Shown here piece after piece: positions 1 through 8,870 of a DNA stretch of 51,346 bases (its first letter is position 1; every line of letters begins with the position of its first letter). The translations under genes were made by a program, and so were the position numbers. The notes below the pieces were generated by a model. That model ran no database searches. It was given only the letters and a program-made list of their open reading frames with translations, and had not been told where the DNA came from. Source of the DNA: Oscillospiraceae bacterium (lineage in GTDB: Bacteria; Bacillota; Clostridia; Oscillospirales; Oscillospiraceae); the NCBI GenBank assembly GCA_015067995.1, contig SVLJ01000018.1:1-51346 (forward strand), written 5' to 3'.

Positions 1-89
1 GACGTTTTCGAATAGACGGATTTCGGCGGAAGAACATAAGACGGTTTTATATTTTTAAAAATTTCAGCTCGTCATGCTGTTTCTGAGCA

Positions 90-126
90 CAAAAAGAAGA
101 GCGCCTCTGCCGCGGCAGAGGCGCTC
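90..126 (-). terminator. Intrinsic terminator after the NCS2 permease
   Basis: A perfect 28-nt palindrome (14-bp arms, 99-126) lies just past the stop codon of the minus-strand permease. On that strand it is followed by a T-rich tail (TCTTCTTTTTG). Its core GCCTCTGCCGCGGCAGAGGC resembles the palindrome at 16251-16280. Confidence 0.85.
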
Positions 127-150
127 CTTTGATTCTGTTGTCGGATATGC

Positions 151-1575
151 TTAGTGGGTCAGGAAGAAGGTCAGGCCGAACAGGATGGCGATGATCCATG
201 TGGCGGGCTTGATCTCCTTGCCGCGGCCGGTGAACACGGCGATGATGGAGTAGGAGATGATGCCGAAGGCGATGCCGTAGGAAATGTTGTAGGTGAAGGG
301 CATCATAGCCACCGTCAGGAAGGCGGGAACGGCGTGCTCCGTATTGGTCCAGTCGATGTCCTTGACGCAGTTCATCATCAGAACGCCCACATAGATCAGG
401 GCGGTGGCGGTGGCATAGGTGGGGATTAGCTGTGCCACGGGGGAGAGGAACATGGCGATGAAGAACAGGCCGGCGGTGAACATGGAGGTCAGACCGGTGC
501 GGCCGCCCTCGCCGACGCCGGCGGAGCTTTCCACGAAGGTGGTGACGGTGGAGGTACCCATGACAGCGCCGGTGGTGGTGGCGATGGCGTCTGCCATCAT
601 GGCCTGTTCCATATTGGGGACTTCGCCGTTTACCAGCATGTTGCCGCGGGCGCAGGCGCCGTACAGGGTGCCCAGAGTATCGAACATATCCACCATGCAC
701 AGAGCCATAGCGGAGGTAGCTACCGTAATCAGGAAACCGCCCATGCCGTTGGCGGCGATGAAGGCGGAGAAATCAAAGCCCTGAGTGAAGACCTTCAGGA
801 AGGACTCGCTGAAGAATGCGCCGAAAGCGGCGAAGGGATCGAAGGACAGGCTGGCGGCAAAGCCGTCATAGAAGCCGGGGACGGTGAAACCCAGAATGTA
901 GTATGCTGCGGCAGAGCCCAGAATACCGTACAGCACGCTGCCGCGGACGCCGCGCTTGTTGAGGATGGCGATGGCCAGCAGGCCGAAGAAGGTCACCAGC
1001 AGAGGCATGATGGTGGCCCAGGTGGCGGTGCCGGAGAAGATGTTGAAGCTGGCCAGTGCCACGCCGGTGGAGCTGTCCTTGATGACCAGACCGGCGTTCT
1101 GCAGGCCGAGGAATGCAATAAACAGGCCGATACCTGCGGGAATGGCCACGCGAACCGTGTGGGGAATGGCGTCAAAGATCTTCTTGCGCAGGCCGGTGAC
1201 GGTGAGAACGATAAAGATCACGCCGTCCAGCAAAACCAGCACCAGAGCGTTGGCATAGGTCAGACCCAGAGTGAGGCACAGAGTATAGACGAAGTAGGCG
1301 TTCAGACCCATGCCGGAGGCCTGTGCCAGAGGCAGGTTTGCCAGCAGGCCGATGAGAACCGTGCCCACGATGGCAGAGATAGCGGTGGCGATGTAGATAG
1401 CGCCGTAGCTGACACCCAGCAGCTGGCCCTCCACGCCGCCGATGCCGTAGGGATCGGCAAACATGTTGGCGTTGACCATCAGGATGTAGGCCATAGCCAT
1501 GAAGGTGGTGAGACCGGCCACGAATTCAGTGCGTACGTCCGTGCCGTGCTCTTTCAGACGAAAAAACTTTTCCAT
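151..1575 (-). CDS. NCS2 family purine permease (AzgA/PbuG type)
   Basis: A 474-residue polytopic membrane protein that should import a purine base (adenine, guanine or hypoxanthine) by proton symport; the exact substrate cannot be read from the sequence. The N-terminus (FFRLKEHGTDVRTEFVAG, then FMAMAYILMVNANMF) is typical of the AzgA branch of NCS2. The segment GMGLNAYFVY near residue 90 and the late motif TSTVTTFVESSAG followed by GGRTGLTS near residues 345-365 are the substrate-site signatures of this family. There are about 12-14 hydrophobic helices and the length is normal. The start has a GGGAG ribosome binding site. It appears monocistronic, with its own promoter at 1640-1668 and a strong terminator at 90-126. 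No purine riboswitch fits in the short leader. Confidence 0.93.
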   Translation of the reverse strand: MEKFFRLKEHGTDVRTEFVAGLTTFMAMAYILMVNANMFADPYGIGGVEGQLLGVSYGAIYIATAISAIVGTVLIGLLANLPLAQASGMGLNAYFVYTLCLTLGLTYANALVLVLLDGVIFIVLTVTGLRKKIFDAIPHTVRVAIPAGIGLFIAFLGLQNAGLVIKDSSTGVALASFNIFSGTATWATIMPLLVTFFGLLAIAILNKRGVRGSVLYGILGSAAAYYILGFTVPGFYDGFAASLSFDPFAAFGAFFSESFLKVFTQGFDFSAFIAANGMGGFLITVATSAMALCMVDMFDTLGTLYGACARGNMLVNGEVPNMEQAMMADAIATTTGAVMGTSTVTTFVESSAGVGEGGRTGLTSMFTAGLFFIAMFLSPVAQLIPTYATATALIYVGVLMMNCVKDIDWTNTEHAVPAFLTVAMMPFTYNISYGIAFGIISYSIIAVFTGRGKEIKPATWIIAILFGLTFFLTH

Positions 1576-1639
1576 GATCTTTCTCCCTTTTTAATATGAT
1601 ATCTTTCTCGGTGGCAAGGCGAATGCGTTACCGTTTACC

Positions 1640-1668
1640 ATATTAGCGAAAAACAGGAAATGTGACAA
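1640..1668 (-). promoter_or_regulatory. Predicted sigma-A promoter of the NCS2 permease
   Basis: On the minus strand TTGTCA (1663-1668) and TAATAT (1640-1645) are separated by 17 nt, about 65 nt upstream of the permease start. Confidence 0.65.
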
Positions 1669-1726
1669 GATGGCAGAAGAATCGTATTTTCTTATGTCTG
1701 CTATAAGCGGAGGTTTTAACGAGAGG

Positions 1727-2557
1727 TCAATCCACCGTGTTCCGCAGCACGCCGATGCCCCCGATCTCGCATTCCAGTACGTCGCCGGACTTCAGGAATC
1801 TGGGGGGATCGAAGCCCATACCCACGCCGGAGGGTGTACCGGTGGCGATGATGGTGCCGGGCAGCAGCGTCATGCCTGAGGAAAGCTCTGCGATGATGTC
1901 GGCAATGCCGGTGATCAGCAGGTCGGTGGTGCTGTCCTGCCGCAGCTCGCCGTTGACCCGTGCGCGGATGGGCAGAGCAGGCGGGAAGGCGATCTCGTCA
2001 GCAGTAACGATGCAGGGGCCGATGGGGGTGAAGCCGTCCAGACTCTTGCCGAAGTACCACTGCTTGTGGGAGGTCTGCAGCACACGGGCGGACACATCGT
2101 TGAGGATTGTGTAGCCGAAGATATAGTCGGCTGCCTGTGCGGCGGAAACGTTTTTGGCGGTCTTGCCGATGATGACGGCCAGCTCCGCCTCGTAATCCAG
2201 CCGCTCTACCAGACCGGGATGGCTCTGGATCATGCCGCCGGGCGCCACCGCCTCGCAGACGCGTTTGGAGAAGTAGATGGGGATGGGTTTTTCCTTGATG
2301 AAGGCGGCGTCATAGCCGGCGGCCTCGTCGGCATGCGCCTTGTAGTTGATGCCCAGACAGATCACGTCCTGCCGGGGACGGGGGATGGGAGCGAGCAGCT
2401 CCACATCTGCCAGCAGCAGCGTCTCGCCGGTGGGAGCGGGAATGCCGCCACTCTCGATGAGTTCGACCATGCTGTTCACGGGCAGGGGGCGGACGGTCTC
2501 GCCCTCCAGAATGCCTACGGCCTCCTTGCCGGAATAACGGTAAGTGATCAGCTTCAT
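1727..2557 (-). CDS. Fumarylacetoacetate hydrolase (FAH) family protein
   Basis: A 276-residue FAH-superfamily enzyme. Members hydrolyse or decarboxylate beta-diketo acids, and many are acylpyruvate hydrolases or oxaloacetate tautomerases/decarboxylases. The substrate here is unknown. A short N-terminal domain (about 1-60) precedes the catalytic fold, which begins at DVICLGINYKAHADE. The divalent-metal ligands of the family are visible as Glu123 and Glu125 (DYEAELAV) and Asp154 (TILNDVSAR). The late loop LLPGTIIATGTPSGVG is also intact. The length is normal for the two-domain bacterial form. It lies 48 bp downstream of the isoprenylcysteine-methyltransferase-like gene and is probably cotranscribed with it from the promoter at 3308-3336. 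Nothing nearby identifies a degradation pathway. Confidence 0.9.
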   Translation of the reverse strand: MKLITYRYSGKEAVGILEGETVRPLPVNSMVELIESGGIPAPTGETLLLADVELLAPIPRPRQDVICLGINYKAHADEAAGYDAAFIKEKPIPIYFSKRVCEAVAPGGMIQSHPGLVERLDYEAELAVIIGKTAKNVSAAQAADYIFGYTILNDVSARVLQTSHKQWYFGKSLDGFTPIGPCIVTADEIAFPPALPIRARVNGELRQDSTTDLLITGIADIIAELSSGMTLLPGTIIATGTPSGVGMGFDPPRFLKSGDVLECEIGGIGVLRNTVD

Positions 2558-2605
2558 AATATATGTCCTTTCCTCCGGCGGCGTCGCGGCCGCGCGGAAT
2601 AGATT

Positions 2606-3277
2606 TTACCAGATCAGGGGGATAAGTCTCCATTTTACACGCTGCAGATATTCCGCATAGCCCGGCAGTCCGGCTTTCAGTACCTCTTCCTCGTTGCGGA
2701 TGCGCTTGGCGATGATGAGGGGATAGGCCAGAAAGCACAGGAAGGAGAGCAGAGAGCCCAGCACCAGGGGCATGGAGAGAAAAAGCAGCAGCGTGGCGCT
2801 GTACATGGGGTGGCGCACGATGCCGTATAGTCCGGTATCAATGACCTTTTGTTCCTCCTGCACCTCGATGGTGCGGGAGAGGTAGGTGTTTTCCCGCAGC
2901 ACCTCGGCATACAGGAGGTACGCGAGGAGGAACGCAGCGGCTGCTGTATAGGATACCCAGTCGGACAGAGGCAGCCATTGGAAACGAAAGTCCAGTCCGG
3001 CAACGATAAAACCGGCCAGAAACATCAGCCCGCTGAGCCTGATCACTGTGGATTGCTCGGTCTGCTGTTCTTTCGCCTGCAGGCGTTTTTTCAGCAGGTC
3101 AGGATTTTTCCCCATCATCACCAGTCCTGCGGCAAACATGGGGATAAATAAAATCGCCATCAGCAGCCACCCGTCGGGGTAATCCAGCGTTCCTGCCGGA
3201 AGAAAGAGCAGTACACCCACCAGCACAACACCCAGAGAAAACTTGGCAATGGCCTGCACAAACAATGCTTTGGTCAT
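2606..3277 (-). CDS. Isoprenylcysteine carboxyl methyltransferase-like membrane protein
   Basis: A 223-residue protein with five or so membrane helices. It ends in the ICMT/PEMT-type SAM-binding region: YGIVRHPMYSATLL near residues 150-165, then an RNEEEVL...GYAEYLQRVKWRLIPLIW tail. Bacterial proteins of this type are predicted membrane methyltransferases of unknown acceptor; prenylated proteins are not expected in this host. The start is supported by GGGAGGTG seven bases upstream of the ATG. It is the first gene of a likely two-gene unit with the FAH-family gene. The methyltransferase assignment rests on the family signature, not on any neighbour. Confidence 0.85.
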   Translation of the reverse strand: MTKALFVQAIAKFSLGVVLVGVLLFLPAGTLDYPDGWLLMAILFIPMFAAGLVMMGKNPDLLKKRLQAKEQQTEQSTVIRLSGLMFLAGFIVAGLDFRFQWLPLSDWVSYTAAAAFLLAYLLYAEVLRENTYLSRTIEVQEEQKVIDTGLYGIVRHPMYSATLLLFLSMPLVLGSLLSFLCFLAYPLIIAKRIRNEEEVLKAGLPGYAEYLQRVKWRLIPLIW

Positions 3278-3307
3278 AAGGCACCTCCCAGAGCAGAATC
3301 TACTACG

Positions 3308-3336
3308 ACATTACCACATTCTCTGCGTTCTGACAA
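3308..3336 (-). promoter_or_regulatory. Predicted promoter for the methyltransferase-FAH unit
   Basis: Minus-strand TTGTCA (3331-3336), a 17-nt spacer and TAATGT (3308-3313), about 30 nt before the ATG at 3277. Confidence 0.6.
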
Positions 3337-3452
3337 CGGCTGCGTGGTATACAAAGGGTGCGAAATTATCCGCCGGGGGCTTGTATTTGCAGCGAATTTT
3401 TGGTAAAGGTAAAGGAGGAAAACATTCTTTCGTACGAAAGGAGATATCGAAT

Positions 3453-4520
3453 ATGAATCATTTCAGACAGATCGCGGAAAAGCTTGCCGACTGGGAGCTG
3501 GACGCCATGATGCTCACTGCCGCTCCAAACCGCCTGTATGCCGCCGGATTCCGTTCCAGCGCCGGTATGGTGCTGGTGACACGGCAAAGCGCCTGGTTTT
3601 TTACCGATTCCCGGTACATTGAGGCGGCACAGGATGCCATTCAGGACGCCGGAGTGCGTTTGGTAGACGGAGCCCACAGCTATACGGCGCTGGCCAGAGA
3701 GGTCATCGAAGCAGATGGAGTTGCCCGTCTGGGCTTTGAGGATGACCGTATGTCCGTGGCGTCTTATGAAGCTTACCGAAAGGCATTCCCTTGTGAGCTG
3801 GTGGGAGCCGGGGCCCGGATGGATGAGCTGCGGATGGTAAAGGATGCGGAGGAGATCGAAAAGCTGCTGGCATCCCAGAAAATCGCGGAGGCGGCATTCA
3901 CGGAGCTGCTGGGAGAGATCCGCCCCGGTGTCACCGAGCGTCAGCTGGCGGCCAAGCTGGACTATCTGATGCTGACCCATGGCGCGGAAAAGCCTTCCTT
4001 CGATACCATCGTGGCCTCAGGCACCAACGGCAGCAAGCCCCATGCCGTACCCTCCGACAAGCCGGTGGAGGCAGGGGAATTCATCACCTTCGATTTCGGC
4101 GCCATGAAGGACGGGTACTGTTCCGATACCACCCGAACGGTGGCGGTGGGGTTTGTTACGGAGGAGATGCGTAAGGTATACGATACGGTGCTGCAGGCAC
4201 AGCTGGCCGGCATTGCCGCGGCGAAGGCCGGTGTTACCGGTCGTCAGGTGGACGGCGCTGCCCGGGACTATATCACCGCCGCCGGCTACGGCGAGTATTT
4301 TGGCCATGGATTTGGCCATGGCCTGGGCATTGAGGTGCATGAAGCACCCACGGCGGCTCCGTCCTATGACCGGCCTCTGCCTGCAGGTGCGGTGATTTCC
4401 GCAGAGCCGGGCATCTATCTGCCGGGGAAGCTGGGCGTCCGCATTGAGGATGTCCTCATCCTGACGGAAGAGGGCAGCCGCGATATCACCGGGCTTTCCA
4501 AGGAGCTTCTGATCCTCTGA
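3453..4520 (+). CDS. M24 family Xaa-Pro aminopeptidase/dipeptidase
   Basis: A 355-residue cytoplasmic metallopeptidase that removes an N-terminal residue before proline or cleaves Xaa-Pro dipeptides. An N-terminal creatinase-like domain (about 1-125) is followed by the pita-bread catalytic domain (130-355). All five metal ligands are visible: Asp214 (FDFG), Asp225 (CSDTTRT), His289 (GHGFGHGLG), Glu318 (AEPGIY) and Glu332 (RIEDV). The open frame extends upstream to 3243, but the ATG at 3453 has AAAGGAG in front and matches the usual N-terminus, so I chose it. The pyrophosphatase gene follows after 34 bp and is likely in the same operon. Length is normal. Confidence 0.93.
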   Translation: MNHFRQIAEKLADWELDAMMLTAAPNRLYAAGFRSSAGMVLVTRQSAWFFTDSRYIEAAQDAIQDAGVRLVDGAHSYTALAREVIEADGVARLGFEDDRMSVASYEAYRKAFPCELVGAGARMDELRMVKDAEEIEKLLASQKIAEAAFTELLGEIRPGVTERQLAAKLDYLMLTHGAEKPSFDTIVASGTNGSKPHAVPSDKPVEAGEFITFDFGAMKDGYCSDTTRTVAVGFVTEEMRKVYDTVLQAQLAGIAAAKAGVTGRQVDGAARDYITAAGYGEYFGHGFGHGLGIEVHEAPTAAPSYDRPLPAGAVISAEPGIYLPGKLGVRIEDVLILTEEGSRDITGLSKELLIL

Positions 4521-4554
4521 TCCAACCAACGCAAAGCAAAAGGAGGTTTTCTCT

Positions 4555-6168
4555 ATGGATACCATTTATGTGACCGGACACCGGAATCCGGATACCGACT
4601 CCATTGTTTCCGCCATGGCCTATGCCGCCCTGCGGAATTCTCTGGGGGACCGGGAATACACCGCTGCCTGTCTGGGGCGGCTCAGCGACGAGACCCAGGC
4701 TGTGCTGGAGCGTTTTGACAGCAAACCGCCCCAGCTGTTGGAGAATGTGCGCACACAGGTCTGCGACCTGGCCTATGACACGCCGCCCACGCTGAACGCG
4801 GGCGCTACCATCGGCCGTGCATGGGAAGTGCTTCACGGCGAAGGTATTTCCGCCATTCCCATTACCAACGAGGACGGTACGCTGTTCAGCATGCTCTCTG
4901 CCGGTGACGTGGCCGCCCACGACATGTCCTCCGTGCAGAACTCCCGTGTGGAGAATGTGCCGCTTTACAACCTGCTGTCCGTGGTGGAGGGAAAGCTGCT
5001 GAACTCCGCCGGTCAGATGGTGGATTCCATCAGCGGCGATGTGGTCATTGCTCTGCCCACCTCCCGGAAGAATCTGCAGTTCTCCGGGAAGGACAGCATC
5101 GTTGTCTGCGGTGATCAGCCGGATATGATCCGGCAGGCGCTGGAAATTGGCGTGTGCTGTGTCATCGCCTGTCAGGCGGAGATCAGCGAGGAGCTGCGCA
5201 CCATGCCCACGGAGACCTGCCTGATCTCTACGCCGCTGGACGCCTATCGCGCCGTGCGGCTCATCAACCACGCTCTGCCCATCTCCCGCATCTGCAAGCA
5301 AGAGGGGATGATCCTCTTCCATCTGGAGGACTATATCGACGACGTCCGCGAGATCGTGCTGCAGAGCAGATTCCACATTTACCCCATTCTGGATGAAAAC
5401 GAAAAAGTGGTGGGAACTCTGTCCCGTCGTCATCTGCTGCGTCCCCGCCGCAAGCGGGTGGTGCTGGTGGATCACAACGAGGTGGCACAGTCTGTCCGCG
5501 GTCTGGATCAGGCGGAGATCCTGGAGATCATCGATCACCACCGGCTGGCAGATATCCAGACGGGCAATCCTATTTATGTCCGAAATGAGCCGGTGGGCAG
5601 CACCACCACCATCGTGGCGGAAATGTATCAGGACAAGGGGCTGATGCCGTCGGAGAAGATGGCGGGTCTTATGGCGGCGGCCATCACCTCCGATACCGTT
5701 ATGTTCAAATCTCCCACCTGTACCCGGCGGGATATCGACATGGCCAACCGCATGGCGCGCATCGCCAATGTGTCTCTGGAGGAACTGGGCCATATGATCT
5801 TCTCCGCCTCCGGCGGCGACAATCGCTCGGTGGAGGAGCTGCTGAAGACCGACTTCAAGGAGTTCCATATCGCCGGCTATAATCTGGCGGTATCCCAGAT
5901 CACCTGTGCCGACTCTGATCACATGATGCTTCGCAAGGAGGAATTCCTGTCGGCCATGGAGGCTATGAAGAAGGGACGCGGCTATGACATGATCCTTCTG
6001 ATGCTCACTGACGTCCTGCTGGAAGGCACCCGGCTTCTCTATCTGGGCGATGAACAGAGCATCCGTCAGGCATTCAACTGCAAGGTGGGAGACAACACCG
6101 TGTTCCTGCCCAAGGTCATGTCCCGGAAAAAGCAGGTCATCCCGGCACTGTCCGCCCTGTGGGGCTGA
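4555..6168 (+). CDS. Manganese-dependent inorganic pyrophosphatase with CBS-DRTGG insert (family II)
   Basis: A 537-residue DHH-superfamily enzyme hydrolysing pyrophosphate to two phosphates in the cytoplasm. The N-terminal motif TGHRNPDTDS (ligands His9, Asp13, Asp15) opens the DHH domain. A regulatory insert of two CBS domains around a DRTGG domain occupies roughly residues 70-295. The DHH domain then resumes, with VDHNE (Asp306) and the IIDHHR signature (Asp327-His328-His329). The C-terminal DHHA2 domain ends with the substrate-binding SRKKQVIP segment. CBS-containing family II pyrophosphatases are known to be controlled by adenine nucleotides, which is inferred here. The start has a strong AAAGGAGG site. 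A bidirectional terminator follows. Confidence 0.95.
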   Translation: MDTIYVTGHRNPDTDSIVSAMAYAALRNSLGDREYTAACLGRLSDETQAVLERFDSKPPQLLENVRTQVCDLAYDTPPTLNAGATIGRAWEVLHGEGISAIPITNEDGTLFSMLSAGDVAAHDMSSVQNSRVENVPLYNLLSVVEGKLLNSAGQMVDSISGDVVIALPTSRKNLQFSGKDSIVVCGDQPDMIRQALEIGVCCVIACQAEISEELRTMPTETCLISTPLDAYRAVRLINHALPISRICKQEGMILFHLEDYIDDVREIVLQSRFHIYPILDENEKVVGTLSRRHLLRPRRKRVVLVDHNEVAQSVRGLDQAEILEIIDHHRLADIQTGNPIYVRNEPVGSTTTIVAEMYQDKGLMPSEKMAGLMAAAITSDTVMFKSPTCTRRDIDMANRMARIANVSLEELGHMIFSASGGDNRSVEELLKTDFKEFHIAGYNLAVSQITCADSDHMMLRKEEFLSAMEAMKKGRGYDMILLMLTDVLLEGTRLLYLGDEQSIRQAFNCKVGDNTVFLPKVMSRKKQVIPALSALWG

Positions 6169-6189
6169 CGGCTGCGTCACAAAAGAACA

Positions 6190-6233
6190 AAAGCGGCTGT
6201 CTCACCGAATATCGGTGGAACAGCCGCTTTTTC
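6190..6233. terminator. Bidirectional terminator between pyrophosphatase and beta-helix lipoprotein
   Basis: An 11-bp GC-rich stem (6190-6200 with 6220-6230) with an inner CACCGA/TCGGTG pairing and T-rich flanks on both strands lies between convergent genes. Confidence 0.85.
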
Positions 6234-6234
6234 G

Positions 6235-8160
6235 TCAGCCAGCGGTCACATCGCCGGAGGCGGAGCCTACGGTGATGGTATACGTGTCTCCTGCGATGAT
6301 TTGAGGAGCGCTGAGGATGACCACTGCGAAGTTCAGATCAGGTGTATGGGTAAGGACAACGCTGCCGCTCTTGTCCTTCAGGGTGATCTCCGTACCGGCG
6401 GACTGCTGCCCGACGCTGACGGCGATGACGCCCTGAGGGGAGCTGCTGAAGGACTGGGCCATGCCGGAAGCGCCGGTGCCGATGAAGGTGCCGCCGGAAA
6501 TGGTGGCCCGGGAATCGTAGTCCAGCGTGGCGGTATCGCCCTGAGTGGGGCCACAGACGGTGGTATGGCCGCCGGTGATGTCCAGCGTGCCGTTGGCGTC
6601 GATGCCGTCGCCGTGTGCCGTGACATGGAGTGTGCCGCCGGAGATGGTGATGCTGCCGTTGGAGGCGCCGCCGCCCATGCCGGGGCGGCCCATTCCGCCG
6701 CCGAACATGCCGTCCCGTCCGCCGGTGAAGCCGCTGGCATCTGTGCCGCCTGCGGCGTTGATGCCGTCATCGATGGCGGTAAGTGTGGTGCTGCCGCCGG
6801 ACACGATCACGTGCAGACCCTCCAGACCCTCGTAGCTTTCGGAAATGTGGATGGTGCCGTCTGTGATGGTCAGGGTATCGTCGGCGTGGAAAGCATCGTC
6901 GCCTGCGGCGATGTCGAAGGTGCCGCCGTTGACGGTCAGGCAACCGTTGGAGTGAACGGCGTCATCGGCGGAGTCGATGGTAAAGGCGCCGTCGTTGATG
7001 ATCAGGGAAGTGGCTGCTTTGATGCCCTTGATGCTGGTGCTGTCGGTGGCAGTGTCAGCAGCAGTGTCTGTGATGGTGCCGCCGAATCCACCGGCAAAGC
7101 CATTGTCAAAACCGCCCATATCGCCGCCGGGCTTGCCGGGCTTGCCGGGCTTGCTGCCGGGAGTGCCGCCGAAGTTGCCGCCCTGATGGCGTCCGCCACC
7201 CATGAAACCGCCCCAGTTGTCCGAGGTTTTCTGAGCGGCGTTGGCGCTGCCGCCGCCGGTGGTGATGGTGAAGGAACCGCCGTCAATCTGCATGTGGCCA
7301 GAGGCGCTGATGCCGTCGCCCTGTGCGGAGATATCGTAAGTGCCGTTCTGGATATACACAAAGCCCGCAGAGGTATCATCTGCGTTTTCGGCGTGGATGC
7401 CGTCCTTGCCGGAAACGATGGCGAAGGTGCCGCCTGCAATGCAGACATCGTCCTTGCCGGCCATGGCGTGGGAGGCGCAGTTGATGTCATAGCTGCCGCC
7501 GGTGATGGTCAAAGAGTCCTTGGACACGATGCCGTGGCCTGCCGGGGAAGTGACCACCAGTGTGCCGCTTCCGTTGAGGGTGATGTCCTCCTTGGAGAAG
7601 ATGGCGGCGTCGATGTTGTTGTCGTCGATGGCAGTGAAGGCGCCGCCGTTGGAAAGGGTGTTCACCGTGCCCGTGGCGGTGGTGAGAAACACCTTGTCCG
7701 ACTGCAGCACATAGATGGGGGCGGAGGTCTCGCTGTGGATGGTGACGCCGTTCAGCACCAGCTGCGTCTTGTCGGTCTTTTCGGAATCCACCACGATCAT
7801 GCCGTTATCCAGCGTACCGGAGAGGATGTATGTGCCCTCGTCCAGAATGGTGACGGTGCTGCCGGAGATCTGCACGGCGTTGGAGCTGCACTCCGCGGTG
7901 CTGCCCGTCAGCCGGATGACGGCGCTGCCTGCTTCCTCATAACTGTTGTCCAGATCTCTGTTGGAGAACAGTTCGGAAGGGCCGATGGTCACAGGTACAG
8001 AGGCGGACGGGGCGGGTGTTTCCTGCGTGGGCGGGACGATGGGCTGCACCGGAATGGTGCTGCCGCCGGAAGCAGGCGGAGTGCTGCTCTGCGGCAGTGA
8101 GCCGCAGCCGGACAGCAGCATGGCCAGCGCCAGCAGCAGAGCCGGAAAGGAACGCTTCAT
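6235..8160 (-). CDS. Carbohydrate-binding (Cthe_2159-type) beta-helix lipoprotein
   Basis: A 641-residue exported lipoprotein: the signal peptide MKRSFPALLLALAMLLSGCG has a clear LSGC lipobox, followed by a Ser/Pro/Thr-rich linker. Residues from about 75 to 600 consist of degenerate repeats such as ITGGSYDI, ISGGTLHV and NGGTFDIAAGDDAFHA. This is the pattern of the right-handed beta-helix Cthe_2159 family (formerly DUF4353), whose founder binds cellulose and polygalacturonate. A Gly/Lys/Pro-rich, low-complexity stretch interrupts the helix near residues 320-375. It follows the DUF4956 gene by 14 bp and is the last gene of the VTC operon. The ligand and the link to polyphosphate chemistry are not known. 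A strong AAAGGAGG site sets the start. Confidence 0.88.
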   Translation of the reverse strand: MKRSFPALLLALAMLLSGCGSLPQSSTPPASGGSTIPVQPIVPPTQETPAPSASVPVTIGPSELFSNRDLDNSYEEAGSAVIRLTGSTAECSSNAVQISGSTVTILDEGTYILSGTLDNGMIVVDSEKTDKTQLVLNGVTIHSETSAPIYVLQSDKVFLTTATGTVNTLSNGGAFTAIDDNNIDAAIFSKEDITLNGSGTLVVTSPAGHGIVSKDSLTITGGSYDINCASHAMAGKDDVCIAGGTFAIVSGKDGIHAENADDTSAGFVYIQNGTYDISAQGDGISASGHMQIDGGSFTITTGGGSANAAQKTSDNWGGFMGGGRHQGGNFGGTPGSKPGKPGKPGGDMGGFDNGFAGGFGGTITDTAADTATDSTSIKGIKAATSLIINDGAFTIDSADDAVHSNGCLTVNGGTFDIAAGDDAFHADDTLTITDGTIHISESYEGLEGLHVIVSGGSTTLTAIDDGINAAGGTDASGFTGGRDGMFGGGMGRPGMGGGASNGSITISGGTLHVTAHGDGIDANGTLDITGGHTTVCGPTQGDTATLDYDSRATISGGTFIGTGASGMAQSFSSSPQGVIAVSVGQQSAGTEITLKDKSGSVVLTHTPDLNFAVVILSAPQIIAGDTYTITVGSASGDVTAG

Positions 8161-8174
8161 AGTAACTGCCTCCT

Positions 8175-8870
8175 TTACAGCTCGGTGGCCATGGTTTCCT
8201 GTCTGGAGATGGAGATCTCCAGATTGCCGTTCCGACAGCGCAGCTGGTCGATCATTTCCTTTTCTTTGGCGGGATCGCGCAGCACCAGCTGATAGGTGAG
8301 GCGGAACATGCTGCCCATGTCGGTGGTTTTGACACGGGTCAGCTCGTGGGAGAGGGTGTAGGCCTGCAGAATGTCATCGAAAACGCCGGTGTAGTCCAGA
8401 TCTTCGGGGATGGTGATGTTCATGGTCTTGTAGGCTGCGGCACTTTTCTGCGCACCCAGATCCAGATGGCTGTACAGGACGCTCAGTGTGCACATGATGA
8501 CGGTGAACAGCAGAGCATAGCCCAGATAACCCATGCCGGTCATGAGACCTGCGCCCATGGCAAGAAACAGCATGGTGATCTCCCGGGCTGTACCGGGAAC
8601 GGAGCGGAAACGAACCAGACTGAAAGCACCGGCTACGGCGACACCTGCGCCCACATTGCCGTTCACCATCATAATGACCACGCAGACCACTGCCGGCAGC
8701 AGCGCCAGCGTGGCGATGAAGCTCTTGGTGAAGCGGGAACGGTACATGTAGCCGAAGGCCAGAATCAGGCCGATCAGCAGGGAGCAGCCGATGCACAGGA
8801 GAAAGTCGGAAATCAGGATCACACGGGTCATATCCGTGTCAAACAGGCCGCGGAAAAAAGAATCAATCAT
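8175..8870 (-). CDS. DUF4956 domain membrane protein
   Basis: A 231-residue protein with four or five membrane helices in the first 145 residues, then a soluble alpha/beta tail of about 85 residues. The motif AGAFSLVRFRSVPGTAREITMLFLAMG around residues 80-105 is the conserved core of DUF4956 proteins. These are almost always encoded beside VTC-domain polyphosphate polymerase homologues. The start ATG overlaps the end of the VTC gene by 8 bp and its ribosome binding site (GGAGG) lies inside that gene, so translation is probably coupled. By analogy with the fungal VTC complex it might form a membrane partner or channel for the polymerase. That is inference; no function is established. Confidence 0.9.
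   Translation of the reverse strand: MIDSFFRGLFDTDMTRVILISDFLLCIGCSLLIGLILAFGYMYRSRFTKSFIATLALLPAVVCVVIMMVNGNVGAGVAVAGAFSLVRFRSVPGTAREITMLFLAMGAGLMTGMGYLGYALLFTVIMCTLSVLYSHLDLGAQKSAAAYKTMNITIPEDLDYTGVFDDILQAYTLSHELTRVKTTDMGSMFRLTYQLVLRDPAKEKEMIDQLRCRNGNLEISISRQETMATEL

Noticed and set aside
1576..1726. Possible purine riboswitch in front of the NCS2 permease
   Set aside because: Only about 65 nt lie between the predicted promoter and the ATG, and none of the conserved purine-aptamer loop sequences are visible.
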